DNA of 64,000 nt from Collybiopsis luxurians FD-317 M1 (Eukaryota; Basidiomycota; Agaricomycetes; Agaricales; Omphalotaceae), in the NCBI GenBank assembly GCA_000827265.1, contig KN834841.1:1-64000 (forward strand), read 5' to 3'. The stretch's first letter is position 1. The number at the start of each line of letters is the position of its first letter. The notes under the pieces were generated by a model that made no database searches, had not been told where the DNA came from, and saw nothing but the letters and a program-made list of their open reading frames with translations. The position numbers and the translations under genes are program-made. Below are positions 48,702 to 59,700 of this stretch, in pieces.

Positions 48702-50632
48702 ATGTCGTCCTCTCAAATGTTTCCCAACCAACCTATTGCGTCTTCAAGTAATTCAGGAGGGTCGAAGCCCCAACTGATCCTCAGGGTTCTGCAGCCTCTC
48801 CAATCGGCCTCTGTGGTTCCCTTCTCCAATGCTCTTCCTTCAGCTCCCCCAACGGCCAAGAAAATGTGGCGTGTGGCCTTTGAATGCAGCACACGACTCC
48901 AGTATCCCTCCATCTCCATAACAGACAGAGTTCCCACTTCCCTTCCTACCGGCCTCCAGCCCATCTATGAAGATGCGTATCTGGCCAACTCAAGTCCCGA
49001 GGTTTTGGATAGGGTAGATGTTGAAGAGTGGAGGAATATTTTCAGGAGCTATCTATCTTGCGAATATTGCGAGTCGCATAATCTTCACTCCTCGTGCTCC
49101 CTTCGCCCAAACTCTTTATCGTGCGGTACTTGCAAAGCGAACTATCCTTCTAGTAAGAAGTTTTGTTCCTTCAAGAGTATCTTTCGTCTCCTTCAATTCC
49201 ACATCCTTGCTAAGCTCCCCCTCATCGTTGCTTATCGTATTGTGTCAAGTTGAGGGCTGTTTCCTATTCGGGGTGAAGAATGGAATGCCTTGACAGCGGG
49301 GTTGCAAAAAACCCCTTACTACTGTAGTCATCCAGAAGAGTTGGGTTTATCGTTGGACAGGCCGAGGACTCCAGAAGGAAAAAGGAAAGCTGGTGAGTTC
49401 GATGAGTCTAGGGTTATTATCATTACTCATTATCTTCTAGTCGTTTCTTCAAATGCATTTCAAAAGAGTCAGCTCCTTCGAGAGGAAAGGGTGCATCTAG
49501 GGGAGCCGAGTCGCGAACCAATTGTTCCGACTTCGTCTTGCAAGGGGAAGGAGGTCGTTCATGACACCGCAGATGTCGACATGGAGATGGGAGCTCCGGA
49601 AGAGCTGGACGCCATGACCTTGGACTATCCTGAAGAAGTTCCACCTCCCCCTGTTCCTGTTCTGACAACTCCCGCCCCCGTCTGGAAGGCCATTGACAAC
49701 TGGTCCTATCGCAAGGTTTCTGGTTTGAAAACCTGGTTTTTCGAACCTCTCGTTAAGCGAGACCCTTCCGACAACTCTTCCACTACTCGGGACAAAAGTG
49801 AGTTTCACTATTCTTCCATTCATGTTGCTGTTCTAACTAATTCCTGTTTCAGTGATACGAACTGCGATCGAGCGCATCGTTATGCAGATTGCTGAATTAT
49901 TGTCTGGTCCTGGTAAGAAGATATTAGAGCAAGATCTCTGGGCATTGGCGGATGGGATGGTTCAAGGCATTTTTAATGAACTCGAGGAGCAACTGGTGCA
50001 TAACTTCTTTATTTCTGGTTTTTCATTGTATCACTAATTGTTTCGACATTCCCTTTATAGAATCATCCCTCTTCCAAACCTCCTGCCCCATTTCTGAATA
50101 GTGGGTTAACCCAGTTCGTCGAGTCCCTCTCAATGATCAACTTGTCTTCTGCCAATATCGTTGATGCTCAGCAAGATGAGCTCCTCTGAGCGTATCGGGA
50201 ATATCAAGCCTTGTCGCAGAAGTCAGATCATTTGGAGGCTGAGAATCTCCATCTGCAGGAACAAGTGATCTCATGTGACTCGCAGTTGAAGGATAAGGAT
50301 GAAGAGCTGACTCAACTCAAATCCTTTGTTCAACATTTCACGAGTGACATTCAGTCAATGGTAAGTTCCCTTCTTCTCTTTCAGCTGTTTTAGTGTTTTG
50401 ATAGGGTATCTTATAGGAGGTTCAACAACTAAGGGGAGCAATGGAAGCTCGGGATGGCGAGATAGAGGAGTTGAAGAAGAAATTGGCTGCCAGTGAAGAG
50501 GCCTGTCGAGTCGCAGCAGAAGAGTCAAAGTCACGAGATGAAGAACTTGCCCAGCTTCGGCAGCTTTTCAAGTCAGTCCGAGGGCAGTTTGCTGCTGCCT
50601 CGCCTTCAAAACCTTCTTCTAGTAGTTCGTAG
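48702..50632 (+). pseudogene. Antisense cargo gene 1: Cys-rich and coiled-coil protein with introns
   Basis: Runs opposite to gag-pol. Exons 48702-49392, 49441-49797, 49853-49995, 50061-50360 and 50417-50632 join in phase with GT-AG introns into about 568 codons. Two TGA codons (49251-49253 and 50187-50189) interrupt it, both plausible former CGA. Residues about 120-155 carry C-x2-C-x8-C-x8-C-x2-C-x10-C, arranged like a fungal Zn2Cys6 cluster but with wider spacing. The middle is acidic and Pro-rich (near 49600), and the last 140 residues are strongly coiled-coil (SDHLEAENLHLQEQV, then DGEIEELKKKLAASEEA). I know similar Cys-rich proteins as uncharacterised products in Agaricomycete genomes. 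A DNA-binding or regulatory role is inference only. A short promoter region would lie between the 3' LTR and 48702. Confidence 0.7.
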
Positions 50633-50920
50633 GACTTTTGGCTTGTAAACTTCTTGTATCTAGATAGATTCTTATTCTGAATTTTTTGTATTTCTCTTCC
50701 TAAATTAAATCTTTTTCTTTTTTGGGCCCCTCCTTTGTGTGAAATAAGAAGTTGCCCCGGGTTCGAAATAAGATATCTCCTGAGAATTGAAGTATTCAAA
50801 AATTTCCATGTGGCTGCACATTTTGTCCCTTATTAGGTTCGTATCGGGCATCCTTGTCTCAATAAAAGGATACTTTTTCGAGACTATTTTTCTATCCTCA
50901 TTTTGAGATCCTCCCTTGTC

Positions 50921-51864
50921 ATGGCTTCCCCTTCTCCCTTTGACTCTGCTTCATTCCTAGATCATCTCGCTGATGCTGCTGAGAGTATTTCTCAAGTCGT
51001 ATCTGATCAGGACATCCTTGTGAACCAAGCTCGTTGTGAGTTTGGGTGACTGCAGAGGGTTGTCGAGGGTCAATCTGATGAGATCCATGAGTTGCAAGAA
51101 CTCTTGAGTCAAACCATGCAGGAATTTGAAGATAAGATGCTCAAGTCATCTGTATGTCTTTTCGACTTGTCGTAGGGTTTCCCTGGCTCACTGATCCTTC
51201 CTAGCGAGTCGCCCAGGAAGCCAGATATCTTCACAAAACTGCTGAGGTGACCATTAAGGAGCAAGATCAGGTTATTAAGGAGTTGCCAGACTCTCTTGTC
51301 GAGTCCCACAACCTCCAACTGGCTGCTGAAGCTTTGGCCCAGGGGCGTGGAGTTGAATTATCTCAATTTCACGGCATTTACAAGGAGCTTCGTTGTCTCT
51401 TGAATATTGGAGATCTGCCCTTGGAACCAGTAACTACTAGCACTGTTGCCCCTATGGATGTATGGGGTGGTCCTTCATCTGAATCCTTTCCTTTCAAGAC
51501 AAAGAGTGACTCCGCTCCTGATTCCCTATCCAATTTCATTCCTTCTCTCAATACCACTTCCCTTCCCAGTACTCTCATCGAGACTCACAATACATCTCCT
51601 GTAGTGATCTTTTTGTCTGGTCACCCTAATGCCTACTTTGTTCGCACCAGGGAGGATCCTTTGACCTATTCATTGGTTGAGAAGAATGAAGATGAATTGG
51701 CAGATCCCAGCCTCCATATGGCTCTGTCCTTGCAGGATATACAGGAGCAGATGGAGATCAAGTGTGTTGAAGATTTATATGCCCGGGAACTGGAGGAAGT
51801 ATTTGAAATCCCTTTCAACATTCGAGCTGAACATGACAAATTAAGCGAGTTGTCCTTTGACTAG
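50921..51864 (+). pseudogene. Antisense cargo gene 2: helical protein, one intron
   Basis: Starts at ATG 50921 (MASPSPFDSASFLDHLADAA). Exon 1 ends at 51151, an intron GTATGT...CCTAG follows, and exon 2 runs 51205-51864. The joined frame is about 296 residues. One TGA at 51047-51049, plausibly former CGA, is the only break. The N-terminal half is helical (EIHELQELLSQTMQEFEDK, EQDQVIKELPDSL); the C-terminal half is Ser/Thr/Pro-rich, then acidic (EDLYARELEEVFEIPF). No family recognised. It lies tail-to-tail with pol, 206 bases from the pol end, and 288 bases after cargo gene 1 on the same strand. Confidence 0.65.
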
Positions 51865-52070
51865 TCCTTCCATTCCAGCTTTCTGTACCTGTATATCCCA
51901 ATCTATGCCCACTGTATGCTTTATTTCCCTGAAATGGAATTATGAATTTGTTATGATTTTTGATAATAATAGAGAGAAATGTGTCGAGAAATTGGAAATG
52001 AAAACTTGAAGTATTGCTTTTACCCCCCCTTTAAGGTTGAGGTTTCGATTTCGAGAGTCATTTCTCTCAG

Positions 52071-55000
52071 TTAAATGACAGCTTCAGCTGCTTGTCTCAA
52101 CTCCCTTTCCTCCTCATCTCACAGGGCTAGGCTTTCGAGTTCTTTGAGGAGCTCAAGAGGTAACTTTCATTTCCTTGGATGTGCTTTCTCCCACTTGCAA
52201 ATCAAATCAATACTTCCTACCATACCTTTCCAGGGAATCCAGGACTCCTCATCATACCCTTTCCATTTGATCAAGTACTGGATTCCTCTGTCCGTTTCTC
52301 CCATTGGACGACTGTCTTTTATCAACTCGACTTCATATTCTGGTTCCCCTTTAATGAAGATTGGTGGAGGTGGCGATACGACTCGCTGGAAAGGATCGGT
52401 GTGGTGGGGTTTTAGTCTATTGACATGGAATACATTGTGGATTTGTTGTAGGTCCCCTGGTAACTCAAGTCGATACACATGAGATCCTATTTTATTGAGT
52501 ATTGTATAGGGTCCTGTCCACTTGTGATCCAATTTCTTGGTAGGTCTTCTTGTTCGGATGTTACCCATGTCCAGCCAGACTTGGTCGCCCTTTTTCCAAT
52601 CGGGATTTCCAGCACAGTGGTGATTGAACTGATTTGCTGCTGCCTCATTCACTTCGTATATTCATTGTTTCAAATATTTGTGTATTTCTTTTAATTCGGT
52701 AGCATACTGGTTTGCTTCCAAGTCGTTCACCTTTGATAGGTTAATTGAAAGTTTCGGATGGTATCCTTTATTTGCAAAGAAGGGTCTTAATCCTGTAGTT
52801 GAATGGGGAGTGTTGTTGTATATGAATTCTGCGATAGGTAATAAGGCATCCCAGTTGTCTTGGTCATAAGACGTATAGATTCTTAGGTATCCTTCGAGGC
52901 TTTGATTAGTTCTCTCTGTCTGCCCATCCATTTGAGGGTGATATGCTGTCGAGAGATGAGACTCGATACCAAGTATCTTACACAATTCCTTCCAAAACTG
53001 GGAGATGAACAAGCTTCCCCGATCTGAGACGATATCCACTGGTAGCCCATGTTTCGAGAATACATTTTCGAGGAATAGTCTTGCAAAATCCTTTGCAGTG
53101 TCTGTCATGTGACAGGGAATATAGATGGCTTGTTTCATGAGCCAATCTACTACTACTAGGATTGCATCAAATTGTTCCTTTCCTGCTTTCGGGAGTTGAA
53201 CTATATGGTCCATCAAAATTGAGCTCCAGGGTCTTTGCCCAATGGGTAGAGGTTTCAGATTCCCATATCGGAGAGTTCTTCTAGCCTTGGATCTTATACA
53301 AGTATGGCAGCTTTGTATGTAGTGATGTACGTCCTTGCTGCTTCCTTTCCAAAAGAACAACTGATTGAGTATCTTTTTTGTTTTCTTCTTGCTCAGATGT
53401 CCTCTGAGTGCGTGATCATGATAGGCAGATAGTATGTCTCGTCGAAGGTTTGTGTTGCTAGGGACATATATACGACCTTGTCGTTTAAGTAACCCATTTT
53501 CAAATACCACATTTTTAATCTTCCCTTCTCGAATCTGCTTTATGGTGTCTCGCATGAATTTGTCTTGTTCCGCCTTTCGAATCTGTTCTAATAACAAATC
53601 CTTGTTCAAAAGCAATGCTGCATTGAGTTGTTCTGGAGGAATCAATATTTGCTCTCTTCCTGCTCTAGCAGAGTCCCTATCAATTCCTTTCTTTGGGTAT
53701 ACATCTGCTCGTCTCGTCAAAGCATCTGGTTTTGCTCCCAAAGTTCCAGATCTATAGTTGATTCAGAAGTCAAATCCTGATAAGGCCTCTGACCACATCG
53801 CTTGTCTCACCAACAGCTGTTTGGTAGTTGTAAACCACTGCAGGTTATTGTGATCAGAATAAACCTGGATTTGGAATCTCAAACTGTCACAATAGGCTCT
53901 NNNNNNNNNNNNNNNNNNNNNNNNNNNNNNNNNNNNNNNNNNNNNNNNNNNNNNNNNNNNNNNNNNNNNNNNNNNNNNNNNNNNNNNNNNNNNNNNNNNN
54001 NNNNNNNNNNNNNNNNNNNNNNNNNNNNNNNNNNNNNNNNNNNNNNNNNNNNNNNNNNNNNNGCTCTCTTCCTGCTCTAGCAGAGTCCCTATCAATTCCT
54101 TTCTTTGGGTATACATCTGCTCGTCTCGTCAAAGCATCTGGTTTTGCTCCCAAAGTTCCAGATCTATAGTTGATTCAGAAGTCAAATCCTGATAAGGCCT
54201 CTGACCACATCGCTTGTCTCACCAACAGCTGTTTGGTAGTTGTAAACCACTGCAGGTTATTGTGATCAGAATAAACCTGGATTTGGAATCTCAAACTGTC
54301 ACAATAGGCTCTCCAAACTTTAAAACATTCCACGATAGCCAGTAATTCCTTGTCATAGATATTGTAATTTATTTCAGCTGGTATCATGGACCGAGTATGA
54401 AAAGCAATCGGATGTATTTCTCCAGTTTTCAGATCCAGCTGAGACAATATTCCTGCTATTGCCCAATCCGACGCATCACATTCCAGAATAATCGGAAGTT
54501 CTGGGTCAAAATGTTGTAGCACCGGGGCATGTGTAAAGGCATCTTTTAATAAATTGAAACACCTTTGACATGACTCGTCCCAATGCCAAATGGCATCCTT
54601 TCGCAGTAGTGACATTAGGGCTTTCATTATGCCACTATAGTTGTCAATAAATCTGCGATAGAAATTTGCAAAACCCAAGAATGACTGCAGTTCTTTTATA
54701 TTCTGTGGAACCAGCCAAGATGTTATGGCTTTGACTTTGGACTGATCCATTGACACCCCATTGGGATTTATTATTACCCCCAAATATTCAACTGTGTCAG
54801 TATCAAAACTGCATTTTTCCAGTTTTGCGTGTAGGTGGTTGTCTTGTAGCCTTTGTAGTACCTTTTGGACTTGTTCCTCATGGGTTTTTTCGTCATCCGA
54901 ATAAATGAGAATATTGTCCAAGTAAATAACCATGCATACATCCAGTAAATCATGGAAAATGTTGTTCATAAAAAATTGGAAAGCCGAAGGGGCATTTGTT

Positions 55001-56699
55001 AACCCGAAAGGCATGACCAACATTTTGTAGGATCCGTATCGCATACGAAACGCTGTTTTCCACTCGTGGCCTTCCACTATTCAGACATTGTTATATCCTG
55101 CTCTCAAATCAAGTTTCGTAAAATATTTTGCGTTTTGTAGTTGTTCGACAAGTGGGCCTATAAGGGGTAAGGGATACCTATTCTTCCTTGTGATTCGATT
55201 TAAGGCCCGATAGTCAACACAAAGCCTTAGGCTTCTGTCCTTCTTTTTTACAAATAGGACTGGAGCCCCAGCAGGCGAGTTGGAGGCTCTAATAAACCCT
55301 TTCCCTAGCATATCATCGATATAGTCTTTTAGGGCTTTTAGCTCTGTTTCTGACATGTTATAGAGTTTCCCAAAGGGAGGGGCTGAGTCTCCTTCCATCT
55401 CGATTTTTAAATCGTACGGACGGTGTGGAGGTAAGACCTTTGCCTCTCCTGGGGAGAACACATCCAAGAAGTCTCGATACTTCTCAGGAACATGTTTGAG
55501 TATCTCTTCTTTGTCTTTTTGAGATTCTCCAGTCTCTGCTTCTGTTGGAAGTTTTTCTGTAGCTTCCCTATTTCCTCGAATTGACTCGTGAGTTGCAGAT
55601 TTTTCCGTATTAGTGGTATCATCATTATTCACTTGATTCGAGACTGTGGTGATATGCAGGAAATAGGCAGGCATCCCATCTCATATTATAGTGTCCATTG
55701 CAGCTGCACTGATGAGACTTACTGCCCTGCCTGGGAGGTTTGGACCCATTCTCCTTTTGACCTTTTCTGGTTTTCCTATCTTCATCCCTCGTTTCATACA
55801 TTTTCTCCATTGTTGGAGTGCAGAGGTTTTCAAGATATTTAATACCCTTGTCGGCAGGCCTTGTGGAATAGAATCCTGATGCAATTTTCCGACTCGTTTA
55901 TATATCCACCTCTGTTTCTGCTTGTATGCTGGCAGTTTCGAACTTCTTTTGTCAATCCTTTCTGCCCAAGCTTTCAATGCTTTCTCAGAGTATCCACTTC
56001 CATTGTCCCCTATATTGTATTTATTTTTCCATTTTTTGAGATCCATGTCGTAATCATGAGCCCAATTCGTATAAAGCAACCATTCATTGAATTCCAAAAC
56101 TGACGAGTCTACATCCACATTTTCTTGGTCTTTATAAGCTGATTCATGTTTTGAGTCAGGGACTGAGGTATCCTGCATCTCACTAGTATTCAAGTTCCAT
56201 GTACCAGTGAACGAATCAACTAGTGAAGCTGAAATTCATTCTTTTCCTTGGAATGTCAAAGTCAAATCCTTCCAATTTATTTCAGGATTGAATTCTTTGA
56301 GCCATGATAAGCCTAACACGATAGGAGCCATTGGGTGTAGTTGGGTTATTAGGAATTCGACTGTTTGAATTGAACCGTCGGCAAAGCTGATAGTATCTTT
56401 AAAGATTTTTGTTATATCTCCTGCTGAAGTTGGCTGTCCATCAAATAATTCAAGTGGAATTGGAGTATCTAAATCAGAGATATTTTTTGGGAATTTTTCC
56501 GCAAGGTTTTTATCAATAAAAGAACGAGTCGCGCCTGAATCAATAAGAGTATTATAGCTTAGATTTTCGGAATCGGAGAAGGGGAAACGTGTCGAGACAA
56601 GAAATGAGTTGTTAGAGCGAGACAAGAGATGAGCTGGGGATGTTTTTTCTATTACTGCCCCACGACAGACTGCTTGAGCAGGGTTTTTTGGATTCCAGG
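52071..56699 (-). pseudogene. Gypsy pol: protease, RT, RNase H, integrase, chromodomain
   Basis: Protease with LIDSGATRSFID (near 56530). RT with [41 protein letters not shown] and the catalytic box [11 protein letters not shown] (Asn where Asp is usual). RNase H with ILECDASDWAIAGIL and [11 protein letters not shown]. Integrase with an HHCC finger (HALRGH then CHTCIRSK), core residues LMDHIVQLP, DIVSDRG and GQTERTNQSLE. Chromodomain YLIKWKGYDEESWIPW near 52240. The reading ends at TAA 52071-52073. In-frame TGA at 56236, 55681, 55081, 54175, 52662, 52167 and 52119 (lowest coordinate of each) break it; several sit where Arg is normal, for example YNNV-Arg before EGHEWKTAF. The 52167 stop could be the natural end. 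Includes the N gap at 53901-54062. Confidence 0.92.
53901..54062. other. Assembly gap flanked by an exact 250-base duplication
   Basis: 162 N. The 250 bases before it (53651-53900) look the same base for base as the 250 bases after it (54063-54312), across the RNase H/integrase junction. Collapsing the duplicate removes the gap and makes pol colinear, so the gap is probably an unmerged contig overlap, not missing sequence. Confidence 0.9.
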
Positions 56700-56705
56700 C
56701 TGCTC

Positions 56706-59700
56706 TCAGTGTGTCTCTGGAATCCCCTCCACTTTTCCTGAGTCATTTTCTATCTCGACATTCCAAATCTCATTGTTAGGCGGGTCCCCTTCTAGAGTAA
56801 AGGTTGCAGCCCTCAACTGGTCACTTTGTTGATTGTTTATACTTGAAGTTCCATTTTTTGGAGGGTCCCAATTCTCCCTATTCTTGCAATCTTTACCAAT
56901 ATGATCTGATCCACCACAATTATAGCAGAGTCCCAGTTTATGACGTTGACAGAACTCTTTGACTTGCTCAGGGGTCCTGGCAGCTTGAATCGCCCATAGG
57001 AATTCTTCATCTCCTGGGTTTTTCGAGACTCCATCGTTTCCTCCCTGATTTTCTAAGCCTTCTCCACTATTTCCATTCTGACTCGAGGCACTCGTAAAGT
57101 CTTCAGATTGTCCATATACTGTACCACTAATATTGTCCAAATTTACATTACTATCCCAAGCTGCAGCTCCCCTTTGTCAATTGTTCCAATTACCTTGATT
57201 CCTACCTTGTTGACCCCCTGCTTGCTGGGCATTATTATTATTGGATCCTTGTCGCGGGTTAGAGTTTTGAGGATTCGATGGGGCCATAGGATTATACATC
57301 CTGAAACCAGAATTTCCTCCATGAGAATGAGCTGCATTGGTTGCGTGAATCGAATTGTCCAACTCCTGGAATCACTGTACCCATTGTGGATAATTCTGAG
57401 GGGGATGAGTTTGAGCCGCTACTGTCACATTGAGGCTCCTTGTTACTGCCCCTCGGAGCATTGCTACTAATGCCGTGTCATTGTATCCCATCTTGAACGC
57501 ATATTCCTGGAATGGAATAATAAATGTCGCAAACAATTCATTGTCCATCTGTTTGATCCAGGCCAGTTTCACCTGTGCGTCTCATGCAGGATCAAATAAT
57601 CCAAAATACAACATGAATTCTGCGACAAAATCAATCCAAGTATGGAGAGCAGGGACGGGGATCCCAGCCTCTTCCTGTTTCAGCAAATTATCGTAGTGAG
57701 TAGCTGCTGCCCCTGTCAGATACGAGACAGCAAAACCAATTTTATCTGAGTCATTCTCGTAGATAGTAGGTTTGGCCATGAAAGTGCGATGGACTTGCGA
57801 GAGGAAAGGTTCCCATTTCCACCTATCAGAACCATTGAAAGGGTCAGGTTTTTTGACATCGAGTTTCGCTTCCTTATTTAATCGATCTTTTTGCTGATCG
57901 AATTCCGGAATCTGACTTGCGTCATGTCCTGCAGGACCCAGTTCTCCTCTCTCACCTCTGGGGCCTCGTACAGCTACCCATCCATTTGCTGGGTGCCAAT
58001 ATGCGTCGTGATTTGAACCCCAATTGTCAGGATTGTCAGGTGGTCCTCCTGGGCTACCTGGTCCTCCTGGTCCCCCCGGTCCCCCTGGTCCACCACCTCC
58101 AGATCCCCCTCTAAAACTGCCATTTCTACTACCTCTTTCTCTTTCCAAATTTCTGTCACTAATTCCTCCTGTCTGCATGACTCCTCCATACGGGGGTCCT
58201 CCTGGAGGTCCTCCTGGAGCTCCTGCTACCCTGTACCCTCTGTAGGTACTGGCACAATTCAAGTAGTCATACGTCGGCTCCACTATGTAGGGTCTATATT
58301 CTCGAGTCCCCGATCTCCAATATTGTTCAGCTGGAACTCTCGCAGATTCCTGACGCATTAAGACGATAGGGTGATAATCATTCATTACTTGTCCCGGTGT
58401 TCTATGCAGAATTGCAGGTATCAAGTCAAAATTTCTGCCAGTCAGATGGATGTATTGCCTAGGAGCAGCTGTAAATACAGGTGGAGTGAATCCTGCAGCC
58501 TGTGGAACAGCTTCCACAACTACTGGTGGTGGGACATGCACTGTTTGTTGAACTGCAGGCTGTTGAGGGGGGACTTCTGTGATTCTCAGTGGTTCGGAAG
58601 TCTGGCAACTCGATTCCCTAGCGAAAGGATTAACCACTTTCCCTCTACCCTTTACATTTCATAGGGGGGTGAATTCCTTTTTCTCTAGTGGGGGCATTGG
58701 GTGATGAGTCTCGAGAGCTGAAGGGCAAAGCTGGTCTTCGGAAAATGAGAGATCCCAGTCATCTCGACTTCTCACAAAGTTAAATCCTTCATTCTCGAAT
58801 TCATTCCTTTCCCCTGAGGGTGGGGCATATGCCATATTCCACTGTTTTACCTGACCTGGTCCCGACATCTCCCATTGGTTTTGCTGTTCACTGACTCAGG
58901 CTGTGTTTCCAGGATCTGAATATTGAGACGAGAAAGGAATTCCAGGTCCAGTGGTATTTGGGGAATTCACCAAACCCCTTGCATTCCAACCCGGTCCTTC
59001 CAACTGATTATTCTCATGGAAAGTTTTGGGTGTTTCTCTTCTATGATATGTCGGACTGTCAGTCCTGAATTCCAAGTGATTCGGCCATAATGAGTGTCCC
59101 AAATTGGGCTCTGTCACCGTTTGTTCAGGATATTGACCCACAGGGTGAGATTCATTAGCAAAACAAGTCGTCGATACAGCATACTTGTCTCGGGCAGCCC
59201 ATCTTTCCAATTGTGGAGCTGCATCGAGAGGAATTTCACCTCCAATATGTACTTTTGAGCTTCCAGCTTGCAAATGTTCTGCTCTGGGAGAGAAAATCTC
59301 CTGCTTGGTCAGCCCATCTTTCCAATTGTAGAGCTGCATCGAGAGGAATTTCACCTCCAATACGTACTTTTGAGCTTCCAGCTTGCAAATGTTCTGCTCT
59401 GGGAGAGAAAATCTCCTGCTTGGTTTGGGTTTCGAGACTTGTATGAGGATCCCCTGTGGTCATAGCAACTTCTGGCTCATCTGTCGCTGATTCCATCTGG
59501 GCTCTTAGTACCCATGAGCCTCCCACATCTCCATGGATTCTCTCCTTGTACTGCTTCACTAGGTGAATATCCTCATCTCGAGGATTTATTGCACTCATCA
59601 GCATGTCACTGGCATTTTGCAATGCCAAATGTCTCGCAGTTCTTTCTGAAAAGAATTCATTCTCCTCCTTTCGAGACTTTCCTGAGGAGGGTTTGAGTTC

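Noticed and set aside
49497..49823. Minus-strand frame within antisense cargo gene 1
   Set aside because: The plus-strand exon reading with in-phase introns explains the region; the minus frame is a shadow.
58030..58245. Collagen-like or extracellular protein (Gly-Pro-rich run)
   Set aside because: The run is a low-complexity linker inside the gypsy gag frame on the minus strand; the plus-strand Pro-rich frame is its shadow.
52071..58898. TGA as a reassigned sense codon
   Set aside because: The intact aldo/keto reductase here ends with TGA, the decay is limited to repeats and pseudogenes, and the relic keeps CGA at one of the positions.
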